This document shows positions 17,912-27,736 of a stretch of 64,000 nucleotides of DNA, piece by piece. Numbering within the stretch: the first letter of the stretch is position 1; each line of letters starts with the position of its first letter. Position numbers and translations under genes: made by a program. The stretch comes from Cyanocohniella sp. LLY (GTDB taxonomy: Bacteria; Cyanobacteriota; Cyanobacteriia; Cyanobacteriales; Nostocaceae): the NCBI GenBank assembly GCA_022241785.1, contig JAKOMP010000003.1:1-64000 (forward strand), given 5' to 3'. A model generated the notes under the pieces. The model made no database searches, was not told where the DNA came from, and worked only from the letters and a program-made list of their open reading frames with translations.

Positions 17912-19642
17912 ATGAAACCCACATCCCAAAAAGGTGCAGCATTTATCGCCGGAGGAAGTATCGGAGGTGCGGGTATCTCCTCAACAGTCGGTGGTATAGG
18001 AATTGTCGGCGGCTTTGGTGGCGTAGGAATTGGTGCAACTTCTGTAGTTGGTGCTGGCGCTGTTGCTGGTGCAGCTATTTACGGTGCTTTCGATGCCATA
18101 ACAAATGGAGATGCAGCCGTTTTCGGTGCAATGGGAATTAATGCAGTTGGTGGTGCTGGTGTTGCTAGCGTCGTTGGTGGGATGGGATTAGTCGCCCCAA
18201 AAATCGGGTTAGCAGTTGGTATTGGTACAGTTCCGATGGCGGGATTTGGGGCTGTGGTTGGACTCGCCGCTTATGGTATTGCCAAACTGTTAGATGAATC
18301 TGAAGTTAAGGAAACTTCCTTTCAGCTTTTTGAACGGATGGAAGAAAAAGTCTTACAGATGGACTATTATTCTGCCGCAGTCATGGAGTTAGATTTATTT
18401 TTATCTGGTGATGATCTTAATCAAAAATTTGCCGCTTGGGAAATTGAGGATGAGTTACAAGTACTCAAAGCGCAGGTGAAAAAGCAAGTTGTTCCTCCCA
18501 AAATTGAACTTAAAATAGTACCTCAAACAACCCAGCCGCCGGAAACTTGGAAATGTGTAGAAACTCTTAAAGGTCATTCAGCAGCAGTTAATGCCTTAGC
18601 TATTAATCCTGATGATCAAACTTTTGTTAGTGGGAGTAATGACAGAACAGTTGGTTTGTGGAACTTAAATACTGGCAAATGGCTTTATACTTTTTCTGGA
18701 CAAGCCGAGGCTGTTTTATCTGTTGCTATTAGTCCTAATGGTAAGCAAATCATTAGCGGTAGTGTAGAACGGAAAATTAGTCGTTGGCAATTAGATACAA
18801 AACAATATCATCGGACATTCTCTTATTTAAATTCTCCTTATAGCCATAATGGCTTTGTTAACTCACTTGCTTATAGTGCTGATGGCAAAATAGTCGCCAG
18901 TGCTAGTACAGATAAAACTCTTAGAATTTGGGGAGGTTATACAGGTACTCTCAAACGTACCTTGAATGGACATACTAATACAGTTTTATCTGTTGCTATT
19001 AGTCCCGATTGCCAGATTCTTGTGAGTGGTAGTGCTGATAAAAGTATTCGATTTTGGGATTTACAAACTGGTCAACAACGCTGTATTTTAAATCAACATT
19101 CAGCAGCAGTGAATACAGTAATTATTAGTTCTGACGGTCAAACTCTTATTAGTGGAAGCACAGACAAGACAATTAAGCTGTGGAATCTTCACACTGGCGA
19201 ATTATGTCGTACTCTGACTGGACATACAACGGCGGTTCTCTCCCTTGCTATTCACCCGGACGGAAAAACCCTCGCCAGTGGCAGCACAGACTGTATAATT
19301 CTTTGGAATTTACAAACTGATGAATTACTCCAAACTCTGGCTGGGGTTAGTCCCGTGGCTTGGAGTCATGATGGCAAAACCCTTGTAAGTGGCGCTAAAG
19401 GTGGTGCAATTAAGATTTGGCGACAAATACAAAACTGTGATGAGTTGACTCTCAAAACTGTCATGTCTGGGAAATGGTGGGAAGTCTTAGGTGTAGATCA
19501 AAACGCTCATCCCAAAGATATTAAGTCTGCTTACATTCGTTTAGCCAGATTGTATCACCCTGATGTTAACGGTTCTGCCAGTAACCAAACTTCAATGCAA
19601 GCAATTAATGGCGCTTATCAACAATTTCAGGGCAAAAAATGA
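17912..19642 (+). CDS. Gly-rich membrane region - WD40 propeller - J-domain protein
   Basis: A 576-residue fusion. Residues about 5-130 are a Gly/Ala-rich hydrophobic region closely matching that of the PspA-like protein (shared blocks: STVGGIG, GAVAGAAIYGA, GAVVGLAAYGIAKLLD). Residues about 205-515 hold seven WD40 repeats ending in forms such as SGSTDKTIKLWNL. Residues about 523-574 are a J domain with the HPD motif at 549-551, which would stimulate Hsp70 (DnaK) ATPase. A J-domain co-chaperone beside a Vipp1-like protein recalls the CDJ2-Hsp70-VIPP1 system of Chlamydomonas; that link is inference. The ATG follows the lipoprotein stop by six bases. Confidence 0.88.
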   Translation: MKPTSQKGAAFIAGGSIGGAGISSTVGGIGIVGGFGGVGIGATSVVGAGAVAGAAIYGAFDAITNGDAAVFGAMGINAVGGAGVASVVGGMGLVAPKIGLAVGIGTVPMAGFGAVVGLAAYGIAKLLDESEVKETSFQLFERMEEKVLQMDYYSAAVMELDLFLSGDDLNQKFAAWEIEDELQVLKAQVKKQVVPPKIELKIVPQTTQPPETWKCVETLKGHSAAVNALAINPDDQTFVSGSNDRTVGLWNLNTGKWLYTFSGQAEAVLSVAISPNGKQIISGSVERKISRWQLDTKQYHRTFSYLNSPYSHNGFVNSLAYSADGKIVASASTDKTLRIWGGYTGTLKRTLNGHTNTVLSVAISPDCQILVSGSADKSIRFWDLQTGQQRCILNQHSAAVNTVIISSDGQTLISGSTDKTIKLWNLHTGELCRTLTGHTTAVLSLAIHPDGKTLASGSTDCIILWNLQTDELLQTLAGVSPVAWSHDGKTLVSGAKGGAIKIWRQIQNCDELTLKTVMSGKWWEVLGVDQNAHPKDIKSAYIRLARLYHPDVNGSASNQTSMQAINGAYQQFQGKK

Positions 19643-20404
19643 CCAATTCGCTAATTATTTAGTTTAAACAATTTATTTCTAAATTGAGCAAAATTACTCA
19701 ATATTACTTGCATATAGTCACGATGATTAAACTCTCATTATGAAAGCCTGAGGATTGTTTCAATAATTACTTTACGTTAATATCGAGAGTTACCTGTAAA
19801 CTTGCAAAGTGTAGCGATAAACCTGCATCTATCTTAAGTTATATGCAATGTATATTTTTCGAGCTTATTCCCTAAAATCCACCATTTAATAGAAACTTAA
19901 GTTAATATATATACCTCCTTAGGGGGATTGATATCTAAAATTTTTCAGCGTTTGTATTGCATATTCTGAAAAAACATTATAAATTATTAAGTTATAGGGG
20001 AATAATTTAATTGGCAATTTTCAGGTCTAAGTCAAGATTCAGTAAATATACTGCGAATAGTTTAAATAGCAGACCTTGAACAATACCGGAGATGTATTTC
20101 TGTTTGGGTAGGTAAAGTTCCTGATGTACAGACTCTGGGACGAATAATCTAGAAATATATCTTATGTGATTGTTCTGAGATATCACGGTATTGCTTGAGG
20201 TGAAAAACAGCTAACTGCAAATCACCCAAAATATCATTGTTTCCAACAAATTATTTGCTGATAAATTATCAACTTAATCGATTGTTTATAAGTTACTTTT
20301 TAAAATAACTCTGCTATTAAAAACATAGCTTTTGTTATGCTAAAAATAGCAGTAATTAATGCAGGTGCATCCACTACACATTCACCCCCCTCAATGGAGT
20401 TACT
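19643..20404. other. 762-base intergenic region, AT-rich
   Basis: No frame of coding quality, tRNA or clear repeat is visible. A small inverted element, CCTCCTTAGGGGG, lies near 19914-19926. The right end supplies the ribosome-binding site GGAG (20395-20398) for the first invertase. The length leaves room for a regulated promoter or a non-coding RNA, but nothing specific can be claimed. Confidence 0.5.
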
Positions 20405-21859
20405 ATGGCGATGCCAATAAATGAATTACTAACAGATGAGAATATAGAAGAACAAGCATGGCGAGCGCTAGAACAGTCAATTCTCTATTATCAAGGTCGC
20501 CCCATTGGGACTGTAGCTGCTTATGATGTGTCTGTGGAAGCACTGAATTATGACCAGTGTTTTGTTCGAGATTTTGTCTCGTCAGCTTTAATTTTTCTGA
20601 TTAAAGGTAGAACAGATATTGTTCGCAATTTTCTCGAAGAAACTTTAAAGTTGCAGCCCAAAGAAAGAGAATTAGACGCGTATAAGCCCGGACGAGGGTT
20701 AATTCCGGCTAGTTTTAAAGTTGTATCTGTTAATGGCCAAGAACATTTAGAAGCGGATTTTGGCGAACACGCGATCGCCCGAGTTACTCCAGTAGATTCT
20801 TGTCTATGGTGGATTATTTTATTGCGTGCTTATATAGTCGCCACCAAAGATTATTCCATAGCCTATGAACCTGAATTCCAAAATGGTATCCGGTTAATTA
20901 TGGAAATCTGCTTGGCGAATCGCTTTGATATGTATCCCACGCTGTTGGTTCCTGACGGTGCTTGTATGATTGACCGTCGTATGGGCATTTATGGGCATCC
21001 TTTGGAACTGCAAGTGTTATTTTATGCAGCTTTGCGGGCGGCGCGAGAGATGCTAATTTGCAAAGGTAATCAAGATATCGTAGCCGCCATTGATAACCGC
21101 TTACCGCTTTTGTGCGCGCATATTCGCCAGCATTATTGGATAGATATTAATCGTCTGAATACAATTTATCGCTTCAAAAGTGAAGAGTATGGCAAAGCCG
21201 CAGTCAATTTATTTAATATCTATGTAGATTCCCTACCCTACTATGAATTAGATAAATGGCTACCCATAAAAGGCGGTTATTTAGCTGGGAATGTCGGGCC
21301 ATCGCAGTTAGATACGCGTTTCTTTGCGCTGGGTAATTTGATGGCGATCATTTCCGATTTAGCCACCGAAGAACAGTCACAAGCTATTATGACTCTAATT
21401 GAGGAACAATGGGACGACTTGATGGGAGATATGCCCATGAAAATCTGTTTCCCAGCCTTAGAAAATGAAGAGTACAGAATTGTTACAGGATGTGACCCTA
21501 AAAATATCCCGTGGTCATATCATAATGCTGGCAGTTGGCCTGTTTTAATGTGGATGTTTGCAGCAGCATCTGTCAAAACTAATAAAATAGGTTTGGCAAG
21601 AAAGGCGATTGAAATTGCCAAAGTACGCCTGAGTGAAGATGAATGGCCAGAGTATTATGATGGCAAAAAGGGGCGTTTAATTGGCAAACAAGCTAGGAAA
21701 TATCAAACCTGGACAATAGCTGGTTTCTTGTTAGCTAAAGAACTGATGGATAATCCTATTTATTTATCATTAGTTAGTTTTGATGAATTATCTCCAGAAG
21801 TAATTTCTAGAGCGTGTGAATTTGAAATTGGCAGCGTAGATCCGTTTCTGTCTCATTAA
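20405..21859 (+). CDS. Alkaline/neutral invertase, GH100
   Basis: A 484-residue GH100 enzyme that hydrolyses sucrose to glucose and fructose in the cytoplasm. Signature segments: [40 protein letters not shown] and [10 protein letters not shown]. The catalytic acid would be Asp190 (in CMIDRRMG) and the base Glu416 (in DEWPEYYDG); these correspond, with a two-residue offset, to the Asp188/Glu414 pair I recall from the Anabaena InvA structure. Length is normal. A second family member follows directly in tandem. Invertases supply carbon for heterocyst function in Nostocales. Confidence 0.95.
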   Translation: MAMPINELLTDENIEEQAWRALEQSILYYQGRPIGTVAAYDVSVEALNYDQCFVRDFVSSALIFLIKGRTDIVRNFLEETLKLQPKERELDAYKPGRGLIPASFKVVSVNGQEHLEADFGEHAIARVTPVDSCLWWIILLRAYIVATKDYSIAYEPEFQNGIRLIMEICLANRFDMYPTLLVPDGACMIDRRMGIYGHPLELQVLFYAALRAAREMLICKGNQDIVAAIDNRLPLLCAHIRQHYWIDINRLNTIYRFKSEEYGKAAVNLFNIYVDSLPYYELDKWLPIKGGYLAGNVGPSQLDTRFFALGNLMAIISDLATEEQSQAIMTLIEEQWDDLMGDMPMKICFPALENEEYRIVTGCDPKNIPWSYHNAGSWPVLMWMFAAASVKTNKIGLARKAIEIAKVRLSEDEWPEYYDGKKGRLIGKQARKYQTWTIAGFLLAKELMDNPIYLSLVSFDELSPEVISRACEFEIGSVDPFLSH

Positions 21860-21928
21860 AGTAGCAATAAGTCTGGCAATACTTCAATTGCAGTGTGTAA
21901 ATTGTCCAAAATAAACGTTAAAGTTACC

Positions 21929-21957
21929 GCCCCTTTGTAGTTATTAGGGGCTTTTTT
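21929..21957 (+). terminator. Intrinsic terminator after the first invertase gene
   Basis: GCCCCT (21929-21934) pairs with AGGGGC (21946-21951) and is followed by six T residues. It separates the two tandem invertase genes transcriptionally. Confidence 0.85.
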
Positions 21958-22189
21958 ATTTTCTAAATTGCTCTTTGTGATCACTTTCAATATGGAGCCT
22001 ATGGGACAATAAGGTAAATGAGAAACTTGGGTTATCCTGAGAATATGGACGATGGAATATCGCCCCCAATTGAACGTGGCAAAAAGTTAAGTGGGTCTAT
22101 ATCCATCGCCAAGAAAATACACTGAAACGGCAGAGTTAAATCTAGTTTTTCTCTTGCCAAAATCCCATCAAAATGGAGCGTTTCTCGCA

Positions 22190-23605
22190 ATGGAAAGAGA
22201 GGAATTAGTAATAGTCGATGACTTAGAGAAACAGGCGTGGGAAATTTTAGAAAAGTCGATTATTTATTATCAAGGCCGTCCTGTAGGTACGGTTGCTACC
22301 TGTGACGCTTCACTAGGCGATTTGCATCATGACCATTGTTTTATCAGAGATTTTGCTTCTTCAGCTTTACTGTTTTTAATTAAAGGTAAATATGATATTG
22401 TTCGGAATTTTCTAGAAGAAACTTTAAAGTTACAGCCTAAAAAAAGCCAATTAGATGCTTATACTCCCGGTCAAGGTTTGATACCAGCCAGCTTCAAAGT
22501 TGTCTCAGATAATGGGCAAGAATACTTAGAAGCGGATTTTGGCGAACACGCGATCGCACGAGTTACACCTGTTGATTCTTGTCTGTGGTGGGTTATTATA
22601 CTATACGCTTATGTAAAATCTACAAAAGATATTAGTTTCGCCTTGCAACCAGAATTCCAGCAAGGAATCATGTTAATTATGGAACTTTGCTTGGCGACGC
22701 GATTTGAGATGTACCCGACGCTGTTAGTTCCCGATGGCGCTTGTATGATTTATCGGCGCATGGGTATCTATGGTTATCCGTTGGAAATTCAATCTTTATT
22801 TTATGCCGCGTTGCGGGCGGCGCGAAAGTTACTGATTTGTGCAGGTGATGAAGAAATTGTCATTGGGATTGATAACCGCTTACCTTTATTAAGAGATCAT
22901 ATTCGCCATCATTATTGGATTGATATGAAGCGATTAAATCAGATTTATCGCTTTAAGGGTGAAGAATACGGAGAATCAGCAGTTAATCAATTTAATATCT
23001 ATCCTGATTCAATTCCCTATGCTAATTTGGCGATTTGGTTGCCTAAACATGGTGGTTACCTAGCAGGTAATGTTGGCCCATCGCAGTTAGATACTCGTTT
23101 CTTTGCACTGGGAAATATGATGGCTATTATTTCCTCTTTAGCAAGTGAAAAACAGTCCCAAGCAATTATGAATCTCATTGAGGAACAGTGGGATGACTTG
23201 GTGGGAGAAATGCCGATGAAAATCTGTTTTCCGGCTGTAGAAAAAGAGGAGTACAGAATTTTTACTGGTTGTGACCCTAGAAATATTCCTTGGTCATACC
23301 ATAATGGTGGTAGTTGGCCAGTATTATTGTGGTCTTTGATTGCGGCGGCTCAAAAAACTGGTAGAAGCTATATTGGCAAACAAGCTTTGCAAATTGCCCA
23401 AGCACGGTTGAGTGAAGACCATTGGCCGGAATATTACGATGGTACGCGGGGGTTATTAATTGGTAAAAAAGCTAGGAGATATCAAACCTGGACGGTTACT
23501 GGCTTTTTGTTGGCTAAGGAGTTGATGCGAAATCCTGAGCATTTAGCATTAATCAGTTTTGGGCAATTTGATTCCGAGAATCCTTCCCAGTCTTGTGAGT
23601 TGTAA
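22190..23605 (+). CDS. GH100 invertase paralogue lacking the catalytic Asp
   Basis: A 471-residue GH100 protein, strongly similar to the preceding gene over its whole length. I start it at the ATG at 22190, which aligns with the neighbour's N-terminus; the upstream frame adds 33 unrelated residues. The catalytic-acid motif CMIDRRMG reads CMIYRRMG: codon 188 is TAT (22751-22753) where the first gene has GAC. Glu414 in HWPEYYDG is kept. If the sequence is right, hydrolysis should be lost or greatly reduced, so this may be a sugar-binding, regulatory or subunit-like pseudoenzyme. The frame is intact, arguing against simple decay. Confidence 0.9.
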   Translation: MEREELVIVDDLEKQAWEILEKSIIYYQGRPVGTVATCDASLGDLHHDHCFIRDFASSALLFLIKGKYDIVRNFLEETLKLQPKKSQLDAYTPGQGLIPASFKVVSDNGQEYLEADFGEHAIARVTPVDSCLWWVIILYAYVKSTKDISFALQPEFQQGIMLIMELCLATRFEMYPTLLVPDGACMIYRRMGIYGYPLEIQSLFYAALRAARKLLICAGDEEIVIGIDNRLPLLRDHIRHHYWIDMKRLNQIYRFKGEEYGESAVNQFNIYPDSIPYANLAIWLPKHGGYLAGNVGPSQLDTRFFALGNMMAIISSLASEKQSQAIMNLIEEQWDDLVGEMPMKICFPAVEKEEYRIFTGCDPRNIPWSYHNGGSWPVLLWSLIAAAQKTGRSYIGKQALQIAQARLSEDHWPEYYDGTRGLLIGKKARRYQTWTVTGFLLAKELMRNPEHLALISFGQFDSENPSQSCEL

Positions 23606-23912
23606 TTTAAGGCATTAAGAGTCAGCAGAAGCTATCGAGTCGTTGGGCAGTTAGAGGGAGATACAGTGATTTGGTTTTGGGTAGGGTCGCATACAGAGTA
23701 TTAAAGGCTACTATCTCAGTTGTAAGAAAGCAACTATCATCAAATCTCAGTGCTTAGGTAAAATTAGGGTTTTTGCATCAGTTCCATATATTTTGGCAAA
23801 ATTGAGATGCTAGATAAGAGGGTGATGAAGTGGGCGATCGCCTTTCCGCCCGCTCCGCGATCGCCTGGGGCGATAATGGTAAATATTGCCCATCCCTGAT
23901 TTAAATTTTTCG
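23606..23912. other. Intergenic region with a HIP1-containing palindrome
   Basis: It holds a GC-rich imperfect palindrome with two GCGATCGCC octamer sites at about 23833-23868 around CCGCCCGCTCC, likely a dispersed repeat. The rest is unremarkable. The rsmB promoter should lie here. Confidence 0.5.
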
Positions 23913-25262
23913 ATGACAAACCCCCGTCAAATAGCTTTTGTCGCTTTGCGAGATGTTCACAAAGGGGCTTATGCTGATGTCGCTTTAGACCGAGTGCTAC
24001 AAAAGGTTAATTTACCTGGTAATGACCGCCGTTTGTTGACAGAATTAGTATATGGCAGTGTCCGAAGGCAACGTACCCTTGACGCTTTAATAGATCAACT
24101 GGCCACCAAAAAATCTCACCAACAACCTAAAGACCTCCGCAGCATTCTACATCTGGGTTTATACCAACTGCATTATCAAGAACGGATTCCGGCTTCGGCT
24201 GCTGTGAATACTACTGTCCAACTGGCTAAGGAAAATGGCTTTTCTGGTTTGACGGGTTTTGTAAATGGTCTATTACGGCAATATATCCGTCTGGCGGACA
24301 AATCACCAGAACCTTTAGTACTACCAGAAAATCCGGTGGAACGTTTGGGAATTTTATACAGTTTCCCTGATTGGATTATTCAGGTGTGGTTCGATGAACT
24401 GGGTTTGGCTCAAACAGAACAACTGTGTGATTGGATGAACCAAACACCGACAATTGACCTGCGAATTAATCCGCTGCTGACGACAATTGAGGAGGTGGAG
24501 ACGGCTTTTGAGGCGGCTGGTGTGTTGGTGAAGCGGATTCCTAATTTACCCCAAGCTTTACGATTAATTGGTAGTGTCGGTGCAATCCAAAATCTGCCTG
24601 GTTTTAGTGAGGGTTGGTGGTCTGTACAAGATAGTAGCGCCCAACTTGTGAGTCATTTACTCGACCCCCAACCCGGTGAGGAGATAATTGATGCTTGTGC
24701 TGCACCAGGGGGGAAAACAACTCATATTGCTGAGTTGATGGGCGATACAGGAAAAATCTGGGCGGGCGATCGCACTGCTTCCCGATTGCGTAAACTCAAA
24801 GAAAATGCTCAACGGCTACATTTACAATCTATCCAAATTTACACGGGTGATAGCCGCAATTTACCGCAATTTCATCATACAGGCGATCGCGTCTTACTAG
24901 ATGCACCATGCTCTGGTTTGGGAACTTTGCACCGTCACGCTGATGCACGTTGGCGACAAACACCAGAATCTGTCCAGCAACTTTCAATATTGCAGGCGGA
25001 ACTATTAGCACAAACATCAAAGTTTGTCAAATTCGGTGGTGTACTTGTTTATGCTACCTGTACCCTGCATCCATCGGAGAATGAAGGTGTGATTTCTGCC
25101 TTCTTAGCTAATCATCCCCATTGGCAAATTGAACCTCCCAGTGTTGATTCCCCTTATTTCGCCTATTCCACACCCCAAGGCTGGCTTCAAGTCTGGCCTC
25201 ATCGACAACACATGGATGGCTTTTTCATGGTGCGCTTAAGAAAAACCAACGATTCCGAATGA
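23913..25262 (+). CDS. rsmB: 16S rRNA (cytosine967-C5)-methyltransferase
   Basis: A 449-residue RsmB/Sun protein. The N-terminal ~140 residues form a NusB-like RNA-binding domain (RRLLTELVYGSVRRQRTLD). The C-terminal part is the SAM-dependent catalytic domain with IDACAAPGGKTTHIAEL (SAM site), LDAPCSGLGTLHRH (motif IV cysteine) and VYATCTLHPSENE (motif VI nucleophile). It methylates C967-equivalent of 16S rRNA. The open frame begins at a TTG nine codons upstream; the ATG at 23913 matches the family N-terminus (MTNPRQIAF). Confidence 0.95.
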   Translation: MTNPRQIAFVALRDVHKGAYADVALDRVLQKVNLPGNDRRLLTELVYGSVRRQRTLDALIDQLATKKSHQQPKDLRSILHLGLYQLHYQERIPASAAVNTTVQLAKENGFSGLTGFVNGLLRQYIRLADKSPEPLVLPENPVERLGILYSFPDWIIQVWFDELGLAQTEQLCDWMNQTPTIDLRINPLLTTIEEVETAFEAAGVLVKRIPNLPQALRLIGSVGAIQNLPGFSEGWWSVQDSSAQLVSHLLDPQPGEEIIDACAAPGGKTTHIAELMGDTGKIWAGDRTASRLRKLKENAQRLHLQSIQIYTGDSRNLPQFHHTGDRVLLDAPCSGLGTLHRHADARWRQTPESVQQLSILQAELLAQTSKFVKFGGVLVYATCTLHPSENEGVISAFLANHPHWQIEPPSVDSPYFAYSTPQGWLQVWPHRQHMDGFFMVRLRKTNDSE

Positions 25263-25320
25263 ATACTGTTTGGGATTGTACTATTTGGTGGAGGCCCCGA
25301 ATCTACCGGAGGAGGCAGCG

Positions 25321-25743
25321 ATGGTTACTGATTCTCATGTGAAAAATTTAGTTAAAATTCTGATTGGAGCCGCCTGGATCGATGGCAAAATCCAGCCAGA
25401 AGAACGGCAATATCTGCGGGAAATAGCTCAAGCTAAAGGTTTGGCTACTGATCCAGAGATTAAGCCTTGGCTGTACGAACTGGTTCCTGTACAACCGCAA
25501 GAATGTTATAACTGGGTGCAAGATTATTTAGGCGATCGCCCCAGTCTAGAAGATTGTGAAAATCTCATTGAAGCCATTAGTGGCTTGATTTATAGCGATG
25601 GGGAAGTGGCTGTAGAAGAAGCACGACTTCTGACCAAATTACAGGAAATAACAAAACTTAATGATTCTCCCCAACCTGCTTATCAGGCTTTGCTCAAACA
25701 AATTCAAAAGCTTTATCGTCGCTGGGTTGAGGTGCAAAATTAA
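25321..25743 (+). CDS. TerB-like (tellurite resistance) domain protein
   Basis: A 140-residue helical protein with two TerB-type repeats: LIGAAWIDGKIQPEERQYL and LIYSDGEVAVEEARLL, each an acidic helix-loop-helix thought to bind metal ions. TerB-like proteins occur in stress and envelope contexts; a specific role is unknown. The ATG at 25321 is preceded by GGAGGCAGCG, a strong ribosome-binding site, so the 17-codon upstream extension is rejected. It starts 58 bases after rsmB and is probably co-transcribed. Confidence 0.82.
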   Translation: MVTDSHVKNLVKILIGAAWIDGKIQPEERQYLREIAQAKGLATDPEIKPWLYELVPVQPQECYNWVQDYLGDRPSLEDCENLIEAISGLIYSDGEVAVEEARLLTKLQEITKLNDSPQPAYQALLKQIQKLYRRWVEVQN

Positions 25744-25771
25744 AACAATTCGCAATTCGCAATTCGCAATT

Positions 25772-25893
25772 CGCAATAGAGCCTACGGATGCCGCTAGGC
25801 TGTACGCAATTACGTGTTGTAAAGTGGATTTAGACCCCGCCACAACACTTGCGGCTTGATAGAAACCGGGGACTTAAACCCCTACATTTTGTT
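25772..25893. repeat. Dispersed 122-base repeat, copy A
   Basis: This block is matched, in reverse complement and with only scattered differences, by 51138-51259. Shared features include GAGCCTACGGATGCCGCTAGG, a CCCCGCCACAA...TTGCGGC segment and CCTACATTTTGTT. It is preceded by an iterated AATTCGC tract (25748-25775). It lies between the TerB-like and Psb35-like genes. Confidence 0.9.
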
Positions 25894-25946
25894 AATCAGT
25901 TGACCAGACGCGATAAATAGCGTCTGGTAATTCGACTCAAAACCAC

Positions 25947-26165
25947 TTAGGACTTTGGTTCACCCACACCCGGGGTTTCTTCTTTTTCTACTTTAGGTAC
26001 AAAGTCAGGACGCTCTTTGCTTTCCCAGCCAGCGGGACGTTTAGAGTTGTACCAAGCGATGGAACCGATGGTGACAGCAGCAATAAAACCAACTACATAC
26101 ACCAAAGTAAAAGCTAAAGGAAAATGGGAAGCTTCTCCTGTTGCTGTTTGCATTAATAAATTCAT
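25947..26165 (-). CDS. Photosystem II protein Psb35-like
   Basis: A 72-residue protein with one membrane helix (LVYVVGFIAAVTIGSIAWY) followed by NSKRPAGWESKERPDFVPKV and an acidic Pro-rich tail. This matches what I remember of the Psb35-related cyanobacterial family, linked to stability of the CP47 assembly module of PSII. The ATG at 26165 has AGGAGAATATACTC upstream; an alternative ATG four codons later exists. Identification is from memory of the motif. Confidence 0.7.
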   Translation of the reverse strand: MNLLMQTATGEASHFPLAFTLVYVVGFIAAVTIGSIAWYNSKRPAGWESKERPDFVPKVEKEETPGVGEPKS

Positions 26166-26321
26166 GAGTATATTCTCCTAATTTAACCAACACTACTTAA
26201 GACACTATAAAAAGAGCGTATCACTTACATCCACCCCAAGTTTGAACTAGTTGTTGATATTTAGAGGATATCAGGAGTAAGAACACCTAATTTAAACAGT
26301 AGAGAAACTTGGTTGTTACTG

Positions 26322-27389
26322 TTAAAGCCAAGCTCGGTCATATTGAATTGGCCAAATTTTATCTTGTCCTAGTTGTTTGGCTGCTTGGTGTGGCCAGTAA
26401 GGATTGCGGAGTAATTCACGCCCTAATAAAACTAAATCAGCGACTCCTGAGCTAATAATTTGGTCAGCTTGTTCTGGTGATTTAATTAAACCCACTGCGC
26501 CTGTAGGAATATTTGCTTCCTGGCGAATACGTTCGGCAAACTGAGTTTGATAACCGAGTTTCACCGGGATATTGATGCCTGGTATAATCCCTCCGGAGGA
26601 GCTATCAATTAAATCTACACCCAGTAACTTAAGTTGCTTGCTTAAAGCTATACTTTCCTCAATGTTCCATCCTTTATCTACCCAATCAGTAGCAGAGATG
26701 CGGACAAATAAAGGGTATTTTTGTGGCCATACTTCTCGTACTTGCTCGACAATTTCTGTTAATAGACGAATCCGGTTGGCAAAGCTACCGCCGTAATCAT
26801 CTTGACGATGGTTAGCCAGGGGTGAAAGAAACTGATGTATGAGATAGCCATGAGCTGCATGAATCTCAATGACTTTAAAACCTGCTTGTAAGGAACGTTT
26901 GGCAGCTTGGACAAAGGCTTGAATAATTTGTTGAATTTCGGCAATACTTAAGGCTTGGGGTACTGGACTTTCTTTACTGAAGGCGATCGCACTACTAGAA
27001 ACCACAGGCCGCCAACCTTCTTGAGATTCATTCAATACTTTTCCGCCCTTACTCGGTTTGGCTGTACTAGCCTTTCTCCCTGCATGGGCCAGTTGAATTC
27101 CCGCAACGCTACCAAATTGATGAATTAGCGACACGATTTTGGCTAAAGTTTCTATGTGTGCGTCTGACCAAATACCCAAATCTTGGGGAGTAATGCGTCC
27201 GCGCGGTTCTACAGCCGCAGCTTCTGTGATTACTAAACTAGCACCACCAACAGCCCGCGAAGCCAGATGAACCAAATGCCAGTCGTTAGCATATCCATCT
27301 GTACTGGAATATTGACACATGGGTGAAACAGCGATGCGGTTGCGAAAGGTGACTTCACGAATCGTGAATGCTTCAAACAAGTGTGCCAT
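26322..27389 (-). CDS. NADH:flavin oxidoreductase / old yellow enzyme (YqjM-like)
   Basis: A 355-residue FMN-dependent ene-reductase. Motifs: VSPMCQYSSTDG (Cys of the YqjM class near the flavin), HAGRKAS, AAHGYLIHQFLSPLANHR (substrate-binding His and Tyr), VRISATDW and LLGRELLRNPYWP. It reduces activated C=C bonds using NAD(P)H; the physiological substrate is unknown. The ATG at 27389 has AAGGAA upstream, so the ten-codon extension is rejected. Confidence 0.93.
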   Translation of the reverse strand: MAHLFEAFTIREVTFRNRIAVSPMCQYSSTDGYANDWHLVHLASRAVGGASLVITEAAAVEPRGRITPQDLGIWSDAHIETLAKIVSLIHQFGSVAGIQLAHAGRKASTAKPSKGGKVLNESQEGWRPVVSSSAIAFSKESPVPQALSIAEIQQIIQAFVQAAKRSLQAGFKVIEIHAAHGYLIHQFLSPLANHRQDDYGGSFANRIRLLTEIVEQVREVWPQKYPLFVRISATDWVDKGWNIEESIALSKQLKLLGVDLIDSSSGGIIPGINIPVKLGYQTQFAERIRQEANIPTGAVGLIKSPEQADQIISSGVADLVLLGRELLRNPYWPHQAAKQLGQDKIWPIQYDRAWL

Positions 27390-27736
27390 TGGGATTAATT
27401 CCTTCTCTTGCAAAGTCAAATAAATCTGAGATGGATTTACAAGCTGGATGGAGAATCTGGCAAATGAAAAAATATCCCAAAGTTTCTTGTGGTGCGGGCA
27501 TTTTGCCTGCTAATTACCCAAGACACTCACAAGAGGGGATAATTTATTTTCTCGTATTCCCTAAAAATAGAATCTCAGGAAGTGGACTAATTACTAATGG
27601 TAAGCTGTTAAAACGTTGTTCTGCCTTTTTTTTGCAGTTTATATTTGGTAATTGTCTGGTGGCAATAAACCTATAATACTAATAAGCAGTATTACTGTTT
27701 GCTTGCACACTTCTTTTAGCCCAGATACTGTTAAAG
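27390..27736. other. Intergenic region between divergent oxidoreductase and yjbQ genes
   Basis: A 102-codon plus-strand frame crosses it but starts inside the opposite gene's N-terminus and has low-complexity, non-family content, so I leave it out. No hairpin terminator or repeat stands out. Two divergent promoters are expected here. Confidence 0.5.

Noticed and set aside
25748..25780. AATTCGC iterations considered as a CRISPR or iteron array
   Set aside because: Units are only about eight bases with no spacers; it is a simple tandem repeat attached to a dispersed repeat. No CRISPR array was seen anywhere in the window.
27368..27676. 102-codon plus-strand frame between the oxidoreductase and yjbQ genes
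   Set aside because: It starts inside the opposite gene, has no ribosome-binding site or family resemblance, and part of it reads like translated intergenic repeat (CGAGILPANYP).
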